Shown here one piece after another: positions 46,334 to 59,521 of a stretch of 64,000 bases of DNA. How positions within the stretch are numbered: position 1 is the first letter of the stretch; the number at the start of each line of letters is the position of its first letter. This stretch comes from Leptobrachium leishanense (taxonomy: Eukaryota; Chordata; Amphibia; Anura; Megophryidae). Made by a program: the position numbers and the translations under genes. Location: contig CM019070.1 of the NCBI GenBank assembly GCA_009667805.1, positions 58,594,735 to 58,658,734 on the forward strand. The letters are read 5' to 3'. Under the pieces are notes generated by a model. That model was not told the DNA's origin. It saw only the letters and a program-made list of their open reading frames with translations, and searched no databases.

Positions 46334-49300
46334 GTGCAAGCAACATGCGGGGAAAAAAATGACAAGCTCAGAGTCGTGTCTATAAATGCTCGCAGTTTAG
46401 TCAATAAAATCAATGAACTGGAGGCAATGATGGCAGCTGAAAAAGTAGATTTAGTTGCGGTTACTGAGACATGGTTCAGTGAGAAAAATAACTGGGACAT
46501 AACAATACCGGGGTACTCTTTATATAGAAAAGACAGAGAAGGTAGGAAAGGAGGAGGAGTGGCCCTGTATGTGAAAAACAACATAAAAACGAACCAAATA
46601 AAAGTGAGCGAGGTGAACATAGAGTCAGTTTGGGTTACGCTAACATTTGGCAATCATACAGTAGCTCGTGTAGGTGTGATCTATAGACCCCCTGGACAAG
46701 TAGAAGAGCTAGATAATCTGCTGCTTGAGTAATTAGCCAAAATGGCAATGAAGGGGGAAGTTATTATCATGGGGGACTTTAATCTTCCTGATGTGAACTG
46801 GAAAACCAAAACAGCTGGGTGCACCAGGAGTACAAATATTCTAAACTCCCTAATGGGATTATCTCTAACACAAGTAGTTGAGGAGCCGACCCGTAAAGAG
46901 GCCATATTGGATTTAATACTCACAAATGGAGGTTTGGTATCGGACGTTGTTGTAGGTGAAAATTTGGGATCTAGTGATCACCAGTCAGTATGGTTTAATA
47001 TAAGAACAGGGATGGAGCCGCACCACACAAAAACAAAAGTTTTAGACTTTAAAAAAACAGATTTTTCTAAAATGAGACTTTGTGTGAAGGAGTCATTATC
47101 AGACTGGAGGAGTTTAAAGGGAGTCCAGGAGAAATGGGATTATTTAAAGGAAGCAGTATTGAAGGCCACAGGCAATTGCATTCGACTTGTTAGCAAAAAC
47201 AAAAAATGGAAGAAACCACTGTGGTACTCTGCAGAAGTGGCCAAAATAGTGAAGAACAAAAAGACAGCATTCAATAATTATAAAACAACTCAGAGTGAAG
47301 AAGATAGGCAAACCTATAAGATTAGGCAGAAAGAGGCAAAGCAATTTATAAGAGCTTCCAAAGCACACGCAGAAGAGAAAATAGCTCAGTCAGTAAAAAA
47401 GGGGGACAAAACATTTTTTAGATACATAAACATATTACTGCTGGTATGCGGAGGACGCGCTGAGCGGGTTCGCTGGCCGTTCGCTGGCCGATCGCTGGCC
47501 CCCCCGGTGCGGGCTGACATCCTCGATGTCAGTCCAGCATCCGGAACCGCAGCCGCTGAAATTAGTTGTCATCGCGGCAGCGCGATGACACCTAATTCAG
47601 GCGCCCCCCGCATGTGCGGAGGAGGCGCCTGAAAGGGAGGGGGGGAGGTCCTTCGGACCTCTCTCCCTCCCGATCGGCGGCGTTGCGGGGGTTAACCCAG
47701 GCACCATTTGGAAGGGCACAGCCTGCCCTTCCAAATGGTGCCTGGCATTAACCCCTGGGGAGCTGGATCACGAATCGGCGCTGAAAAGCGCCGGTTTGCG
47801 ATCCTTTCCCGGAGCTGGCCGACATCTTGGATGTCGGCCAAGCCTCCAGGAACTCCCCCTGAGGACTGGCGTCATCTTGCATAGCACGATGACGCCAGTC
47901 CTAGAGTTAACCCCTAACTGCCACCAACGGTGGAGATAGCGAGTTCCAATGAACTCCCTATCTCCCGATCCGTGTCAGCTAGGGATTAACGTTTGGTATG
48001 GTTGGATCGGCCAGAGCATGGCCGTTCCAACGATACCAAACTCGAATGTGAAAAAAGGTTTTTAAAAAAAATAAAAATTAAAATTAAAAATAAAAATATA
48101 TTTAAAAAAAAAATTATAAAAAAAAAATAAACATTTTTTTTTCTTTTTTTTGGTTCGTTAATGCAGCAATATTGTTCCCATTTCAATTATAATGTGAACA
48201 ATGATGCTGCACTAACGATGTTTGTATGCGGTGCGTTTGTTAAAAATCGCGTAATTTTCCCCAAAAAAAAATGTAACGAGACCCCATCTCTAATTTTTTT
48301 AACAAGCGCACCCCATACAAAATATAACCGCAATTGCTCGCATGTTAAAATGTGAAAAAAACACTTTACACGTTGTAAATTATTGAAAATACATATTTTA
48401 TTGCATTTTTTGTTATAATATACAGACATGACATAACGTATACATATAATAATGACATATTATGAATCTACCGAGTCTGACGGAAAGAACGATATATAAT
48501 ATGTCTGTGTAATATACTAAAATAAGCCTTCAAAACACGTTTAAACATGATGAGCAAAACCGGTAAAAATGACCTCAGCACAGAGGTGTGAAAGCCTCAG
48601 CAGCGAAAGGGTTAAAAACAAAGGAAGGAAGGTATGTAGAAGAGGATAAAAGTCTCGCTGACTGCCTCAATGAATATTTTTGTTCAGTCTTTGCAGAAGA
48701 AAAGGAAGGAAAGGGACCTCAGTTAGGAGAGAACACTAAAGAGACATTTACATATCAGTTTACAGAGGAGGAGGTTCTACAGCAGCTGTCTAAAGTAAAG
48801 ACAAATAAGTCAATGGGGCCTGATGGGATCCACCCTAAACTATTAAAAGAGCTCAGTGATGTAATAGCAAAACCGTTAGCAAGGATTGGTTAAATAAATC
48901 TGTTAACGGGAGTCATCCCAGAAGATTGGAAATTAGCAAATGAAGGGTAGTAGGGAGGAATCTGGGAACTATAGGCCAGTTAGTCTTACGTCAGTAGTGG
49001 GGAAATTAATGGAAACCATGTTAAAGGAAAGGATTGTTGAACATCTAAAAACACATAGATTACAGGATCAGAAACAACATGGGTTTACCTCAGGGAGATC
49101 ATGCCAAACCAATCTTATTGATTTTTTTGATTGGGTAACAAAAATAATAGACACAGGTGGTGCAGTAGACATTGCTTATTTAGATTTCAGTAAGGCTTTT
49201 GATACTGTTCCGCATAGAAGGCTTATCAATAAATTGCAATCTTTGAGCTTGGATTCCAATATTGTTGAATGGATTAGGCAGTGGCTGAGTGACAGGCAAC

Positions 49301-49785
49301 AGAGGGTTGTGGTAAATGGAGTTTATTCGGCGCAAGGTCTTGTTACCAGTGGGGTACCTCAGGGGTCAGTACTTGGACCCATTCTATTTAATATTTTTAT
49401 TAGTGATATTGCAGAAGGTATTAATGGAAAAGTATGTCTTTTTGCTGATGACACAAAGATTTGCAACAGGGTTGACGTTCCTGGAGGGATCAGCCAAATG
49501 ACAAATGATTTAGGTAAACTCAAAAAATGGTCGGAGCTGTGGCAATTGAGTTTTAACGTGGATAAGTGCAAGATAATGCACCTGGGACGTAAAAACCCAA
49601 GGGCTGAATATAGAATATTTGATACAGTCCTAACCACAACATCTGAGGAAAGGGATTTAGGGGTTATTATTTCAGAGGATCTAAAGGTAAGTAGTCAATA
49701 TAATAGAGCAGCAGGAAATGCTAGCAGAATGCTTGGTTGTGTAGGGAGAGGTATTAGCAGTAGGAAAAGGGAAGTGCTCATGCCA
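46334..49785 (+). pseudogene. CR1 ORF2 (endonuclease plus reverse transcriptase), broken
   Basis: APE-type endonuclease: LRVVSINARSLVNKINELEA, VDLVAVTETWFSE, GGGVALYVKNN, then stop TAA 46730-46732, VIIMGDFNLPDVNW, ILDLILTN and GSSDHQSVWF. A linker follows to KTFFRYIN (47430), where the piggyBac-like insertion sits. The finger region resumes after 48615 (GRYVEEDKSLADCLNEYFCS; KTNKSMGPDGIHPKLLKEL). A microinversion at about 48879-48903 replaces TDLFNQS by ARIG-stop, and about 17 bp are missing near 48940. Reverse transcriptase then reads on: NYRPVSLTSVVGKLMETMLK, DIAYLDFSKAFDTVPHRRL, GVPQGSVLGPILFNIFIS and FADDTKICN with the catalytic DD intact, unlike copy A. It ends at EVLMP where a Tc1 fragment begins. 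Confidence 0.94.
47432..48611. mobile_element. piggyBac-like non-autonomous insertion in CR1 ORF2
   Basis: The right end reads CAGCAGCGAAAGGG followed by TTAA (48612-48615), exactly the TTAA present at this place in CR1 copy A. The left end lacks its terminus and about 30 bp of CR1 are missing, so a deletion removed the left junction. The body is GC-rich to 48050, with a perfect 22-bp mirror at 47697-47718 / 47724-47745 and further mirrors (GTTGGATCGGCCAGAGC...), then A/T-rich. TTAA and a CCCTTTCGCTGCTG terminus suggest piggyBac ancestry. Confidence 0.75.
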
Positions 49786-50117
49786 CTCCTTTTTATCGGC
49801 TTTCAGGTGTGTTTTTTATATTGCCCACACCTGTTACTTGCCCCAAGTGAGTTTACAGGAGCATCACATGCTTGAAACAATCTTATTTATCCACAATTTT
49901 GAAAGGGTGCCAAGAATTTTGTCCAGCCCATTCTTGGAGTTTTGTGTGACATTATGTCCAATTTGCTTTTTTCCTCCCTTTTTTTGTTTTGTTCCAATAC
50001 ACACAAAGGAAATAAACATGTGTATAGCAAAACATGTGTTACTGCAATACTTTTCTGTATGAAATACTTGATTTTCTGGAAAAATGTCTGGGGTGCCAAC
50101 AATTTCGGACATGACTG
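49786..50117 (-). mobile_element. Tc1 5' end fragment (family of 55862-57319)
   Basis: CTTTTTATCGGCTTTCAGGTG through TGTCTGGGGTGCCAACAATTTC to GACTG at 50117, then TA. It is the mirror of the left 330 bp of the element at 55862. It abuts CR1 ORF2 with no transposase left. Confidence 0.92.
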
Positions 50118-50119
50118 TA

Positions 50120-50764
50120 TGTCACAGAAAATTCACATTAGCTTGTGAGTGTATGCGATCATCAACATCGTTGCATTTTGTACTTTGGAACTGTAGGAAA
50201 ACACAAATCAGAAATTACATCTTTTCTTTCTTTTACATCCAGAACCTTTATTCTCAGAGGGGGATCGAGCAACTGGCCTCCACCCTCTGGTACAATTTAA
50301 TCATAAGCAATCTCAGCTTTGGATGTCACATGGAAGCACACATCTGTGTTTATTTGATCAGGCCTTTTACTTCTCCGTAGAACTTGTTTAACGTCTTGCT
50401 TTTGCCTCTTTTTATATACTCATTGTCACACCATACATGCCTGAAATGCATAGCTTACTGTTCATCATATTACCACTGTATCGTTCATGTTTCCAATAGA
50501 AAGGTTTGGTGTAAAAATATATTCTTTCTCTCCCTTAGCATTACCTTATTGCTGACCACACATTGGAAACTCAGACAGCAGCACCAAATTAGCATGGGGT
50601 TACTGGAGCTGCCCTCCAGGCCTATGACCAAAATACAGGACAAGGGGCAGATAAGTTGTTATGGCACAATTAAAATTACAATGACAGTATTGTACAATGG
50701 GCAGGACCAATAAAACATGAGTTTGACTTATAGAGAACAATAGGAAATGAGTAGCCTGGTCACG
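50120..50764. other. Stretch without recognisable gene
   Basis: No CR1 sequence resumes after the Tc1 terminus. Frames are short and unremarkable. Confidence 0.35.
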
Positions 50765-50960
50765 CGAGCTAGCAATCTAAGAGGAGTGGGGTGGGGTGAC
50801 ACGCAGAGGTGAGGGTATGACAAATAATGCGATGCATGGCGGCTGTGTGGGGAAACAGCAGGATGGGTAGAGTGGGATGTATGATTGTATAGTGAGCTGT
50901 AGACTCCCCTAAATTTTCTGCTGACCCAGATAGGGATAGGGCAAGACAGATCATTGAGAC
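50765..50960 (-). mobile_element. Old L2-type LINE 3' scrap
   Basis: GCAATCTAAGAGGAGTGGGGTGG and GAGGTGAGGGTATGACAAA resemble the L2-type 3' region at 20195-20260 (CAATCTAAGAGGAGAGGGGTG). Protein motifs are no longer readable. Confidence 0.5.
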
Positions 50961-51087
50961 GGGGCGTTGGACATAACCTTATATCCTAGGCTTGTGAATC
51001 CCTTAATACAGCAGTAATAGCAGACACATTCTCATATCTACAAATTGCAATAATATGTAAATAAATGTACTGCAATACATTGCATTG

Positions 51088-51286
51088 ACTGGCTGGGTGG
51101 AGTAGAGGTAACATCACTGCTCTATAACTATGGATACACAGGTTCAAATCCCAGCAAGAGCACCTCTCCAGTAAGTGTCCTTGGGCAAGACACCTAACGG
51201 TTCATACTTGCCACCAAGGACATACTTGAAAACAAGAGAAATCTCAATGTATCCTTCCTGGTAAAGCCCTTTCTCAAAAAAAAAAA
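51088..51286 (+). mobile_element. tRNA-headed SINE with alternative LINE tail
   Basis: The head CTGGGTGGAGTAGAGG with B-box-like GGTTCAAATCCC (51141) and the AAGTGTCCTTGGGCAAGACACC block are as in 18503-19050. The tail is different: CATACTTGAAAACAAGAGAA, then ATCTCAATGTATCCTTCCTGG, the LINE terminus of 28560-28960, followed by an A-run (51276-51286). Confidence 0.85.
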
Positions 51287-51289
51287 TTC

Positions 51290-52492
51290 TTATGTGGTGA
51301 AGTGGGCGTGGCTCCCTCAGGTGTGGTACTCCATGCCCTGACTTCCTTATTTTGTTGTTGTTTCTTTAGTGGTCTTTCTTTCTGTCTTCTAAAAATGATT
51401 TCTTCTTTACTCACACTTGACCTCGTGTCCTTTCCCGCTTGTTTTCTTATTGAACATGAGGCAAAATTTCCAGATATAGTAGTAAATCTAATTTTAAACA
51501 CAAACAATAACCAGCATAAAAAAGGACGCCACCTGTGTGAAAGGTGCTCGCGACTGGGGCACGCAAGACTCCATTGAGTCCTATGGATTCCACGAGCCGA
51601 TACTCGCGTTGGAGTGGAGCGCCGCTGCTAGAAATTTGTGCTGCATTCAGGGGCAAGGTGCTAAAATAGCATCTACCCCAAAATACGACAGTAAAATGGA
51701 GATGGAAAATCCGCAAGTGCAGATTTTCCTGCTTACCGCCTCCAGTTTTACCATTAACAAAGAAATAGGACCCCAAGATGCATTTCGCTTAAATTCCTGG
51801 CTTTTTCGATCTATATCATTTTACCATGTTACGTTACAAATGTTGTGTAGATTTACGACACCACCAGCCTTTAATCAGCTTAGATCTGTTAATTAGGCAA
51901 TCTGAATGTGAGAACGCATTTTATTAGCTTTTTTATTAGCATTATTCTGTTTAATTAAAAAAAAAAATCTGAAGTATTTATTTCCAATACTCCATGGCTT
52001 ATGGAGTATTGTTCACAAAAACACAAAAGGACTCGAACTATGGTGAGTAGGATGATTACTATTATATGTTACTTATTGGAGTCAAGCTGCTCTATGAGAA
52101 GGCCTTCTTGTCGCGCTGATATTGTGTGAGGTGCTACAAATATGTACTGGAGGTAAAGAGATTGTGCCACCCCATAAGTGACGACAGGCGTTTGACTGCT
52201 TTTGGCTCTGGAACATGTGAATGTGAAACTACACTAGTATTTTTAATTTTTTTTAGAATCGGCAATAAACCACATATTATCCATGATCTGTAGTTACCAT
52301 GCGTGACTATTTTCATCCATTTTATGTGTAGAGCGCTGTAATTTACAAATTACATGGCTATATATCACCTTTGTTCATAGGCATTGTAAAGATATACATC
52401 ACTTCTGATTCCACAAAGTGTCTTTTCTCTCATCTGCCCCGCATGGATATAATACATCTGTGATTCCACTTAGCGTGGTTTCACTTGATTTA
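51290..52492. other. Non-coding stretch with Harbinger-like remnant
   Basis: 51600-51790 shares GCTGCATTCxGGGGC(A/G)AGGTGCTAA(A/G)ATAGCA with the right half of the element at 58813-59518, so it is probably a truncated relative. The rest is featureless. Confidence 0.45.
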
Positions 52493-52500
52493 CTGTATAT

Positions 52501-53705
52501 CAGTGGCGTCCAGAGGGTGGGTGGGAGGTGCGGTCTGAACCGTGTGACACCACCCCCTAGGCTGACACCCTTAAAAAAATATATATATATATTTTTGTTT
52601 ACACAAAGTATTTTACCAGGAAGGATACATTGAAATTTAGCTAATTTTCAAGTATGTTCTGGGTAGGCAAGACCAAGGCTGGCACTTTCCAGGGGGCAGA
52701 AAAAAAAACACTACTAAAGGGTTTATTCACAGAGCACAAAAATGACACTGACATTTCTGTGTTCTGTTGTTCCCCACAGTTCGGGAATCAAATCTCCCCA
52801 CCCTGCGGTGAATTCACTATTCACTGCAGGGTCCCGGAAGTGCAGGGAATCGGTTGACGAATGCCACCGCAAACCCGTCGATGCCAACCCACCAGATAGC
52901 TGCTGCAAACACGCTGGACAGCCACCAAACACAGCCCACGAGCCGCCGGACACAGCGCTGACCAACTGCTTTGAAAAGCCGCCAAGCCGCCGGACGTGTA
53001 AAAAAAAAAAAAAAAATTACGATTGACAGTGTCAAATTTGAAACGCTGTTTTCAAAAAAACTACTTAATGAAAATGTCTGGAATTAACATATAAGATCCT
53101 ATGAATGATAATAAAACGGTCTGTTACAGAAAAAAGATCTGCTATTTTTAAAAAAGAATTTGCTGAAAAAATTCTGAAAAATGCCTTAAAGATACTAAAA
53201 ATAAATAATAAAAAAAATCAATAAATACCTTTTTGCTGCAGATTAAAATAATAAACGGTTTATTAGATTAAAAAGGGAATATTTTTAACATTGAAACCTA
53301 TGGGATTCGCTTGAATAAATCTGCCGAATGAAAACACCGAACAGCAGGGCATTTCACTGACATTTCTCTGCTGTTCTGTGTCTCTGAATAGATTAACCTT
53401 TGCTTCTCTATGGGGATTTCACTGCCGCTGAACAGGCACCGTATTTGCTGGCAATTCGCCAAAATTCGTGTGTGACCATATTACAGAGCTCCACATCAAT
53501 AAACCTCAGTAATGTGTGTATGAGCATATCACAGAACTCCACAGCAATAAATCTCACAGTAATGTGCGCTGTGTATGAGCATTCAGTGTCATATGGGAGT
53601 TTTGATTTATGAGTAGGTGTAGTTAAAAATTTTTTTTTTGTAAAACTCGGGGGTTGACACCGTGAGTTACCGCACCGGGTGACACCAACCCTAGAGACGC
53701 CACTG
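52501..53705. mobile_element. hAT element (1.2 kb), TTGTATAT/CTGTATAT duplication
   Basis: Ends CAGTGGCGTCCAGAGGGTGGG and ACCAACCCTAGAGACGCCACTG are inverted repeats. Flanks CTGTATAT (52493-52500) and TTGTATAT (53706-53713) differ at one base. It contains a LINE-tail scrap (52605-52665), a family-1 insertion (52718 on) and two 60-bp units with CACAxCAATAAA (53480-53560). No transposase. Confidence 0.88.
52718..53465. mobile_element. Non-autonomous DNA element, family 1, second copy
   Basis: Starts AGGGTTTATTCAC; shares GAATTCACTATTCACTGCAGG, TATGGGATTCGCTTGAATAAA and GAATAGATTAA blocks with 23928-24735. The right terminus is missing. Confidence 0.65.
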
Positions 53706-53713
53706 TTGTATAT

Positions 53714-54521
53714 TACACTGTATCAGCATGAACATTTGTGCTTAGAGTGCGATATTGTTGTTTATACCATGTATTTTTCTTTGTTCAAGTTTTTGGGGAC
53801 TGTTTGCACACCCACATTCACAGTAACTGCATCCTGTTCACCATCTCCTTGGTTCCAGCCCTTTGAAAGTACCATTCCTTAGTGCATAATTGTTTTTAAG
53901 TTAATCCTTTGCTCAAAGTAAAAAGTGTTAACACTGGTTATCACTGCCACTATTATTATTATTATAGTGATATTTGTGATAATGACTGGCCATTTGGATA
54001 AGCCTCCACGGCCACTGTATACGATTAATTTGTACATAAAGGTTATCCAAGAAGATACTACTAATCTCTGAAGTATTGATATTGTTGTGTGTGGAAGCCT
54101 ACGTTATCATTTTACTTTCGTTCTGACTTTTCAGTTTATGAAGAAGCATGTGTGGGCTGATGTTCCCTGATTTTCAAGCAGATGACGTTTTTTGTGTTAT
54201 TTGCACTAGAAAGTGTACATAAACAGCGATAAAGATAAATAGACAAAGGACCTAGTATAAAAATCTAAATATTTCACAATATAAAGGTAGCATATAGCAG
54301 CAGAAATGCCCTTAAATCCCATATTCTTCTGTTAACCAAAAAGGTTCACAGCTGAGGTGACTCCCGAAGGCTGCTGGCATATGATTGCCAGCATCATATA
54401 TAGGCAGTACTGCCGATTGGCTCACATCAGTGCATACAACTGGCCAGCAATTTATTTATGGTCCCAGTGCAGCTAAGCCCAGGAAGGTGATCTGTGCCAG
54501 CTGATTGGATGGAAGGCCTTG
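53714..54521. other. Stretch without recognisable gene
   Basis: ATTATTATTATTAT at 53953-53966; otherwise no feature recognised. Confidence 0.35.
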
Positions 54522-54640
54522 GGCCATATTAAATAGTTCACGTTAACATTAGTGCTCATCTGTGTGAGTGTTAATGTTAGGTTAAGTGGTGCTAGTGCGG
54601 GCCGCCCATATTACAATCCGAATGCAATCGGGTTAAAAAA
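54522..54640. mobile_element. Harbinger-like remnant, left part
   Basis: GGGCCATATTAAATAGTTCACGTTAACATTAGTGC resembles the GGGCCACATTACAATC...GCTAACGTTAGCGC terminus at 31091. The sequence after the hAT insertion (57426 on) continues in the same style. No right terminus located. Confidence 0.45.
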
Positions 54641-54950
54641 CCCAATAGCAGGGGTCGGGTCCTGCAGGAACTCACGGGAACGCAGGTTCCTGCTGTGGGC
54701 AGCCGGGACTGCTAGCGGAACGCATTCCGCTAGCAGTCACTCGGCTGGCCGCGTTCGACGAGCGCTGCGTGTGCCACCCTCCCACCTCGCGCGGCCGCCT
54801 CCTCAGTCCAGTCTGAAGGCTGTGGCGTGGCCTGCAGCTGAGATCTCGCGAGAGCATCTCACAGCCTTCAGAAGGCTGAGGAGGCGGCCGCGTGCAGGAG
54901 ACCCTCTGAGCTGCTCCAAGGAACACGCGGTCCTGAGGTCTGCAGGCTAG

Positions 54951-55855
54951 GTAAGTATAATTCCGGGGGTCCCTGCCTGGCTATAATTAATTCTGGGGGT
55001 CCCTGCCTGGCTATAATTAATTCTGGGGGTCCCAGTCTGGCTATAATTAATTCTGGGGGGCATGTGGCATGTTATAATTAATTCTGGGGGTCCCTGTCTG
55101 GCTATAATAAATTTTTGGGGGCATGTGACTTTCTATAATTAATTCTGGGGGGCATGTGGCTTGTTATAATTAATTTTGGGGGTCCCTGTCTGGTTATAAT
55201 TAATTCTGGGGGTCCCAGTCTGGCTATAATTAATTCTGGGGGCATGTGGCTGGCTATAATTAATTCCTTTGGGGTCCCTACCTGGCTATTATTAATTCTG
55301 GGGAAATGTGGCTCGCTATATTTAATTCTGGGGGTCCCTGCCTGGCTATAATTAATTCTGGGGGCATGTGGCTGGTTATAATTAATCCTGGGGGTCCCTG
55401 TCTGGTTATAATTAATCCTGGGGGTCCCTGCCTGGCTATAATTAATTCTGGGGGCATGTGGCTGGTTATAATTAATTCTGGGGGCATGTGGCTGGTCATA
55501 GTTAATTCTGGGGGGTATGTGTCTGGCTGTATAATTAATTCTGGAGGGCATGTGGCTGGTTATAATTAATCCTGGGGGTCCCTGTCTGGTTATAATTAAT
55601 CCTGGGGGTCCCTGCCTGGTTATAATTAATGCTGGGGGTCCCTGCCTGGCTATAATTAATTCTGGGTGTATGTGCCTGATTGTAATTAATCCTGGGGGTC
55701 TGTCTGGCTATATTCATTTCTGGGGGGTCTGTGCTGGGCTATGTTCAATTCTAGGGATCTGCGCCTGGCTATGTTCAATTCTAGGGATCTGCGCCTGGCT
55801 ATGTTCAATTCTGGGGGGTCTGTGCCTGGTTATACATGATTCTCGAAGGGGGGTA
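54951..55855. repeat. 30-bp minisatellite (TATAATTAATTCTGGGGGT...), about 30 units
   Basis: Units read CTATAATTAATTCTGGGGG then TCCCTGCCTGG or CATGTGGCTGG; the two variants alternate irregularly, and the units from 55700 on drift to TGTTCAATTCTAGGGATCTG. Frames on both strands (for example 55102-55551) are by-products. Confidence 0.95.
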
Positions 55856-55861
55856 TATATA

Positions 55862-57319
<1,458 letters not shown>

Positions 57320-57425
57320 TATATATATATATACTTTTTTGTTTTCTCTTCGGGTAATGGGGGTTGTGGAATTCTTGGGTGAGTTCCCTCACTTTTTTTC
57401 CCAGGACTTGACCCCTGCCCAATAG

Positions 57426-58812
57426 CGATTCAGATCTTGCGCTTTTCAGTGCGAGGTTACGGTACTTTGCGCTCCCTATGCTTAACATGGGGAGCGCAAA
57501 GAGTTAATTAGCGTTAGGATTACAAAATCCTGAATCTAAGTACGCCCTGCTGTGGTTACCTGAAAAGTTACCCACAGCTAGAAGCTGGTGCTAACTGATA
57601 CCGCTTCTGCAGAGTCAGTCAGCACCAGCAAAAAAAACCACCAAAAATCACATACTCACCTCTCATCTCGCGGTGAGATAGGCGACTTGGTCCACTTCTT
57701 CTTGCTACCGGGAGCAGAGGAAGACTGGGGGAAAAAAGTCCCCCAATCTGCTGCATCTCGCAAGAGGCAAAATCCTTCAGGTCATGTGACCGGCAGCAGA
57801 AGCCTCAATGGGGTCCTATGGACTCCATGGAGGGGATGCTCGGGGCAGCCCTTAGCGATGCCTCAAGCATCCTGAAGTTTAGCGTCGTGTTACAGGGCAG
57901 GCTGCTGAATTAATGCCTGCCCCGTAATATCATGCTAAAATCGGGACGCTAAGCAGAAACCCGCAGGCTCTTGCTACTGCGAGTGTTCGGAGACAGGATG
58001 ATGTCAGCATGCAGAACATACTGACTGGTGGGATGTTCAAATTGTGGTGCATATGTGAAAGGCGGAAACAGCCGTTTCACACAAGAATATCGGACAAGTC
58101 GGGAGGGTGGGGGAGGGTGGAGGAGGGGGGACAATCAACGCAGCCTGACCACTATAAAAAAACTAAAGTGGTCAGGGTGCACTTTTCCATCCACATCTTT
58201 TTACAGATTCTATAAATGTTATAATCAGCACCTCTATATTAGGTAAACCTATAGTCCAAAACGAACTGAGAGTTTCAGATGTATACACTGTTTCATGATG
58301 TTAACTCATGTCAAATAATAAAATATTATTAATTCCGCGGCCAGTGCCTATGGAAACACCTTGTGGTCTATTTGTTTGTTCAGTTGGAATTTCCAAACTC
58401 AAATGCCAGTTAAAGAATGACTTGCCACAGGAGTTCATTGTTATTGGCTCGGACGTCAACAAACAGACAAAAACATATTTTAAAAGCTAACTATGATAGC
58501 AATAATGCTTTCAGATGGCTATTTGTGTCTCAAATATGAGAAATAAGAAAACTGTTTTACTCTGGGACAGCACCGTAAGTGCACTCTACATCTGAGCACT
58601 TTCATTATATATTTAGTCCACAAAAAGGTTTAACAGAACAAACAGTTCTATTTTTATTGCTTTGATTTTATTGCGTCTATAACTGGAAGAACTTGAAATG
58701 CCCCTGAAAAGTTGCAGAAAGGCTTCCCTCGCTATTAGTATCCTGAAGGAGTACTGATTCTGGCCCAAACCAACCCAGTCAATAGCTCCTAGTAGGGTGA
58801 AACCGACACACA
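57426..58812. other. Non-coding stretch, partly Harbinger-like
   Basis: 57440-57960 has GCGCTCCC/GGGAGCGC mirrors around 57468-57500 and TTAGCGT words, in the style of the element broken at 54640. The frame 58308-58490 is open but has no recognisable motif or convincing acceptor. Nothing else identified. Confidence 0.35.
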
Positions 58813-59518
58813 GGGCACCATTCCATAGTTGGTGCTAATGTAGCATCTCGATATGTAATCGTTAGCACTAGGAGAAGTAAATTTAACGTCTGGCATCGAT
58901 ATTCCACAGTTGGCTCTATAATCCGACGACAACTCAAGTACAGTTTGCTCCTCGCATCTTGCACAAGCTTACTGTACTTTGCGCTCCCCCTGTTAAGTAT
59001 AGGAAACACAATCTATTTTTTGCATCTTGACACGTTAGTTAGTAGTAAGTGCAGGTGCACTTTCGGGACTACCATCGGGACTCGGCAGCCAAAATTTTAG
59101 CAACATCTAAAAGCTGGTGCTAAATGATTCTGCAAATGCAAAATCCTTTAACACGCTCTAAAACCACCCCTCATACTCACCTCTCATCCCCCGCGGAAAA
59201 GGGTGGCCTGATCCACTGCTTCTTGTCCCTGAGTGCCGAGTGAGACTGGGAACATATAACTCCTAGTCTCCCTCCGTGATCACTCCGTGGCGCTGCACAA
59301 TCTCGTGAGAGCGAGCTCGTGCAGAGTACGCAGCATGGAAGCGCAAGCCTCCATGGAGTGTCGCGGAGGCGCTACTTCAAGTATCAGGGAGGTTAGCACT
59401 GCATTCTGGGGCGAGGTGCTAAGATAGCACTTTCCCTGGACTAGGACTTTAACATGGAGTCGGTAAGGGAAAATCTGCAAACTGTCTCCATGTTAATGTC
59501 CTCTATGGAATAGGGCCC
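58813..59518. mobile_element. Harbinger-like non-autonomous element (706 bp)
   Basis: GGGCACCATTCCATAG at the left is mirrored by CTATGGAATAGGGCCC at the right; ACA flanks both sides (58810-58812, 59519-59521). Sub-terminal GCTAATG and GTTAATG also mirror. Shares an internal block with 51600-51790. No transposase. Confidence 0.7.
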
Positions 59519-59521
59519 ACA

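Larger units (their letters stand above)
44351..49785 (+). mobile_element. CR1 LINE copy B, with ORF1 and most of ORF2
   Basis: Order: promoter monomers, leader, ORF1 (45345-46271), ORF2 (from about 46334). ORF2 is interrupted by the piggyBac-like insertion and cut off at 49785 by a Tc1 fragment, so the C-terminus and the CR1 tail are missing. Where it overlaps copy A (20698-23604) the two are roughly 93-95% alike by eye. Confidence 0.93.

Noticed and set aside
58308..58490. 60-aa frame with a plausible hydrophobic/cysteine pattern
   Set aside because: No convincing acceptor, no pyrimidine tract, no family motif; checked as a possible downstream exon for 25854-26000 and found unconvincing.
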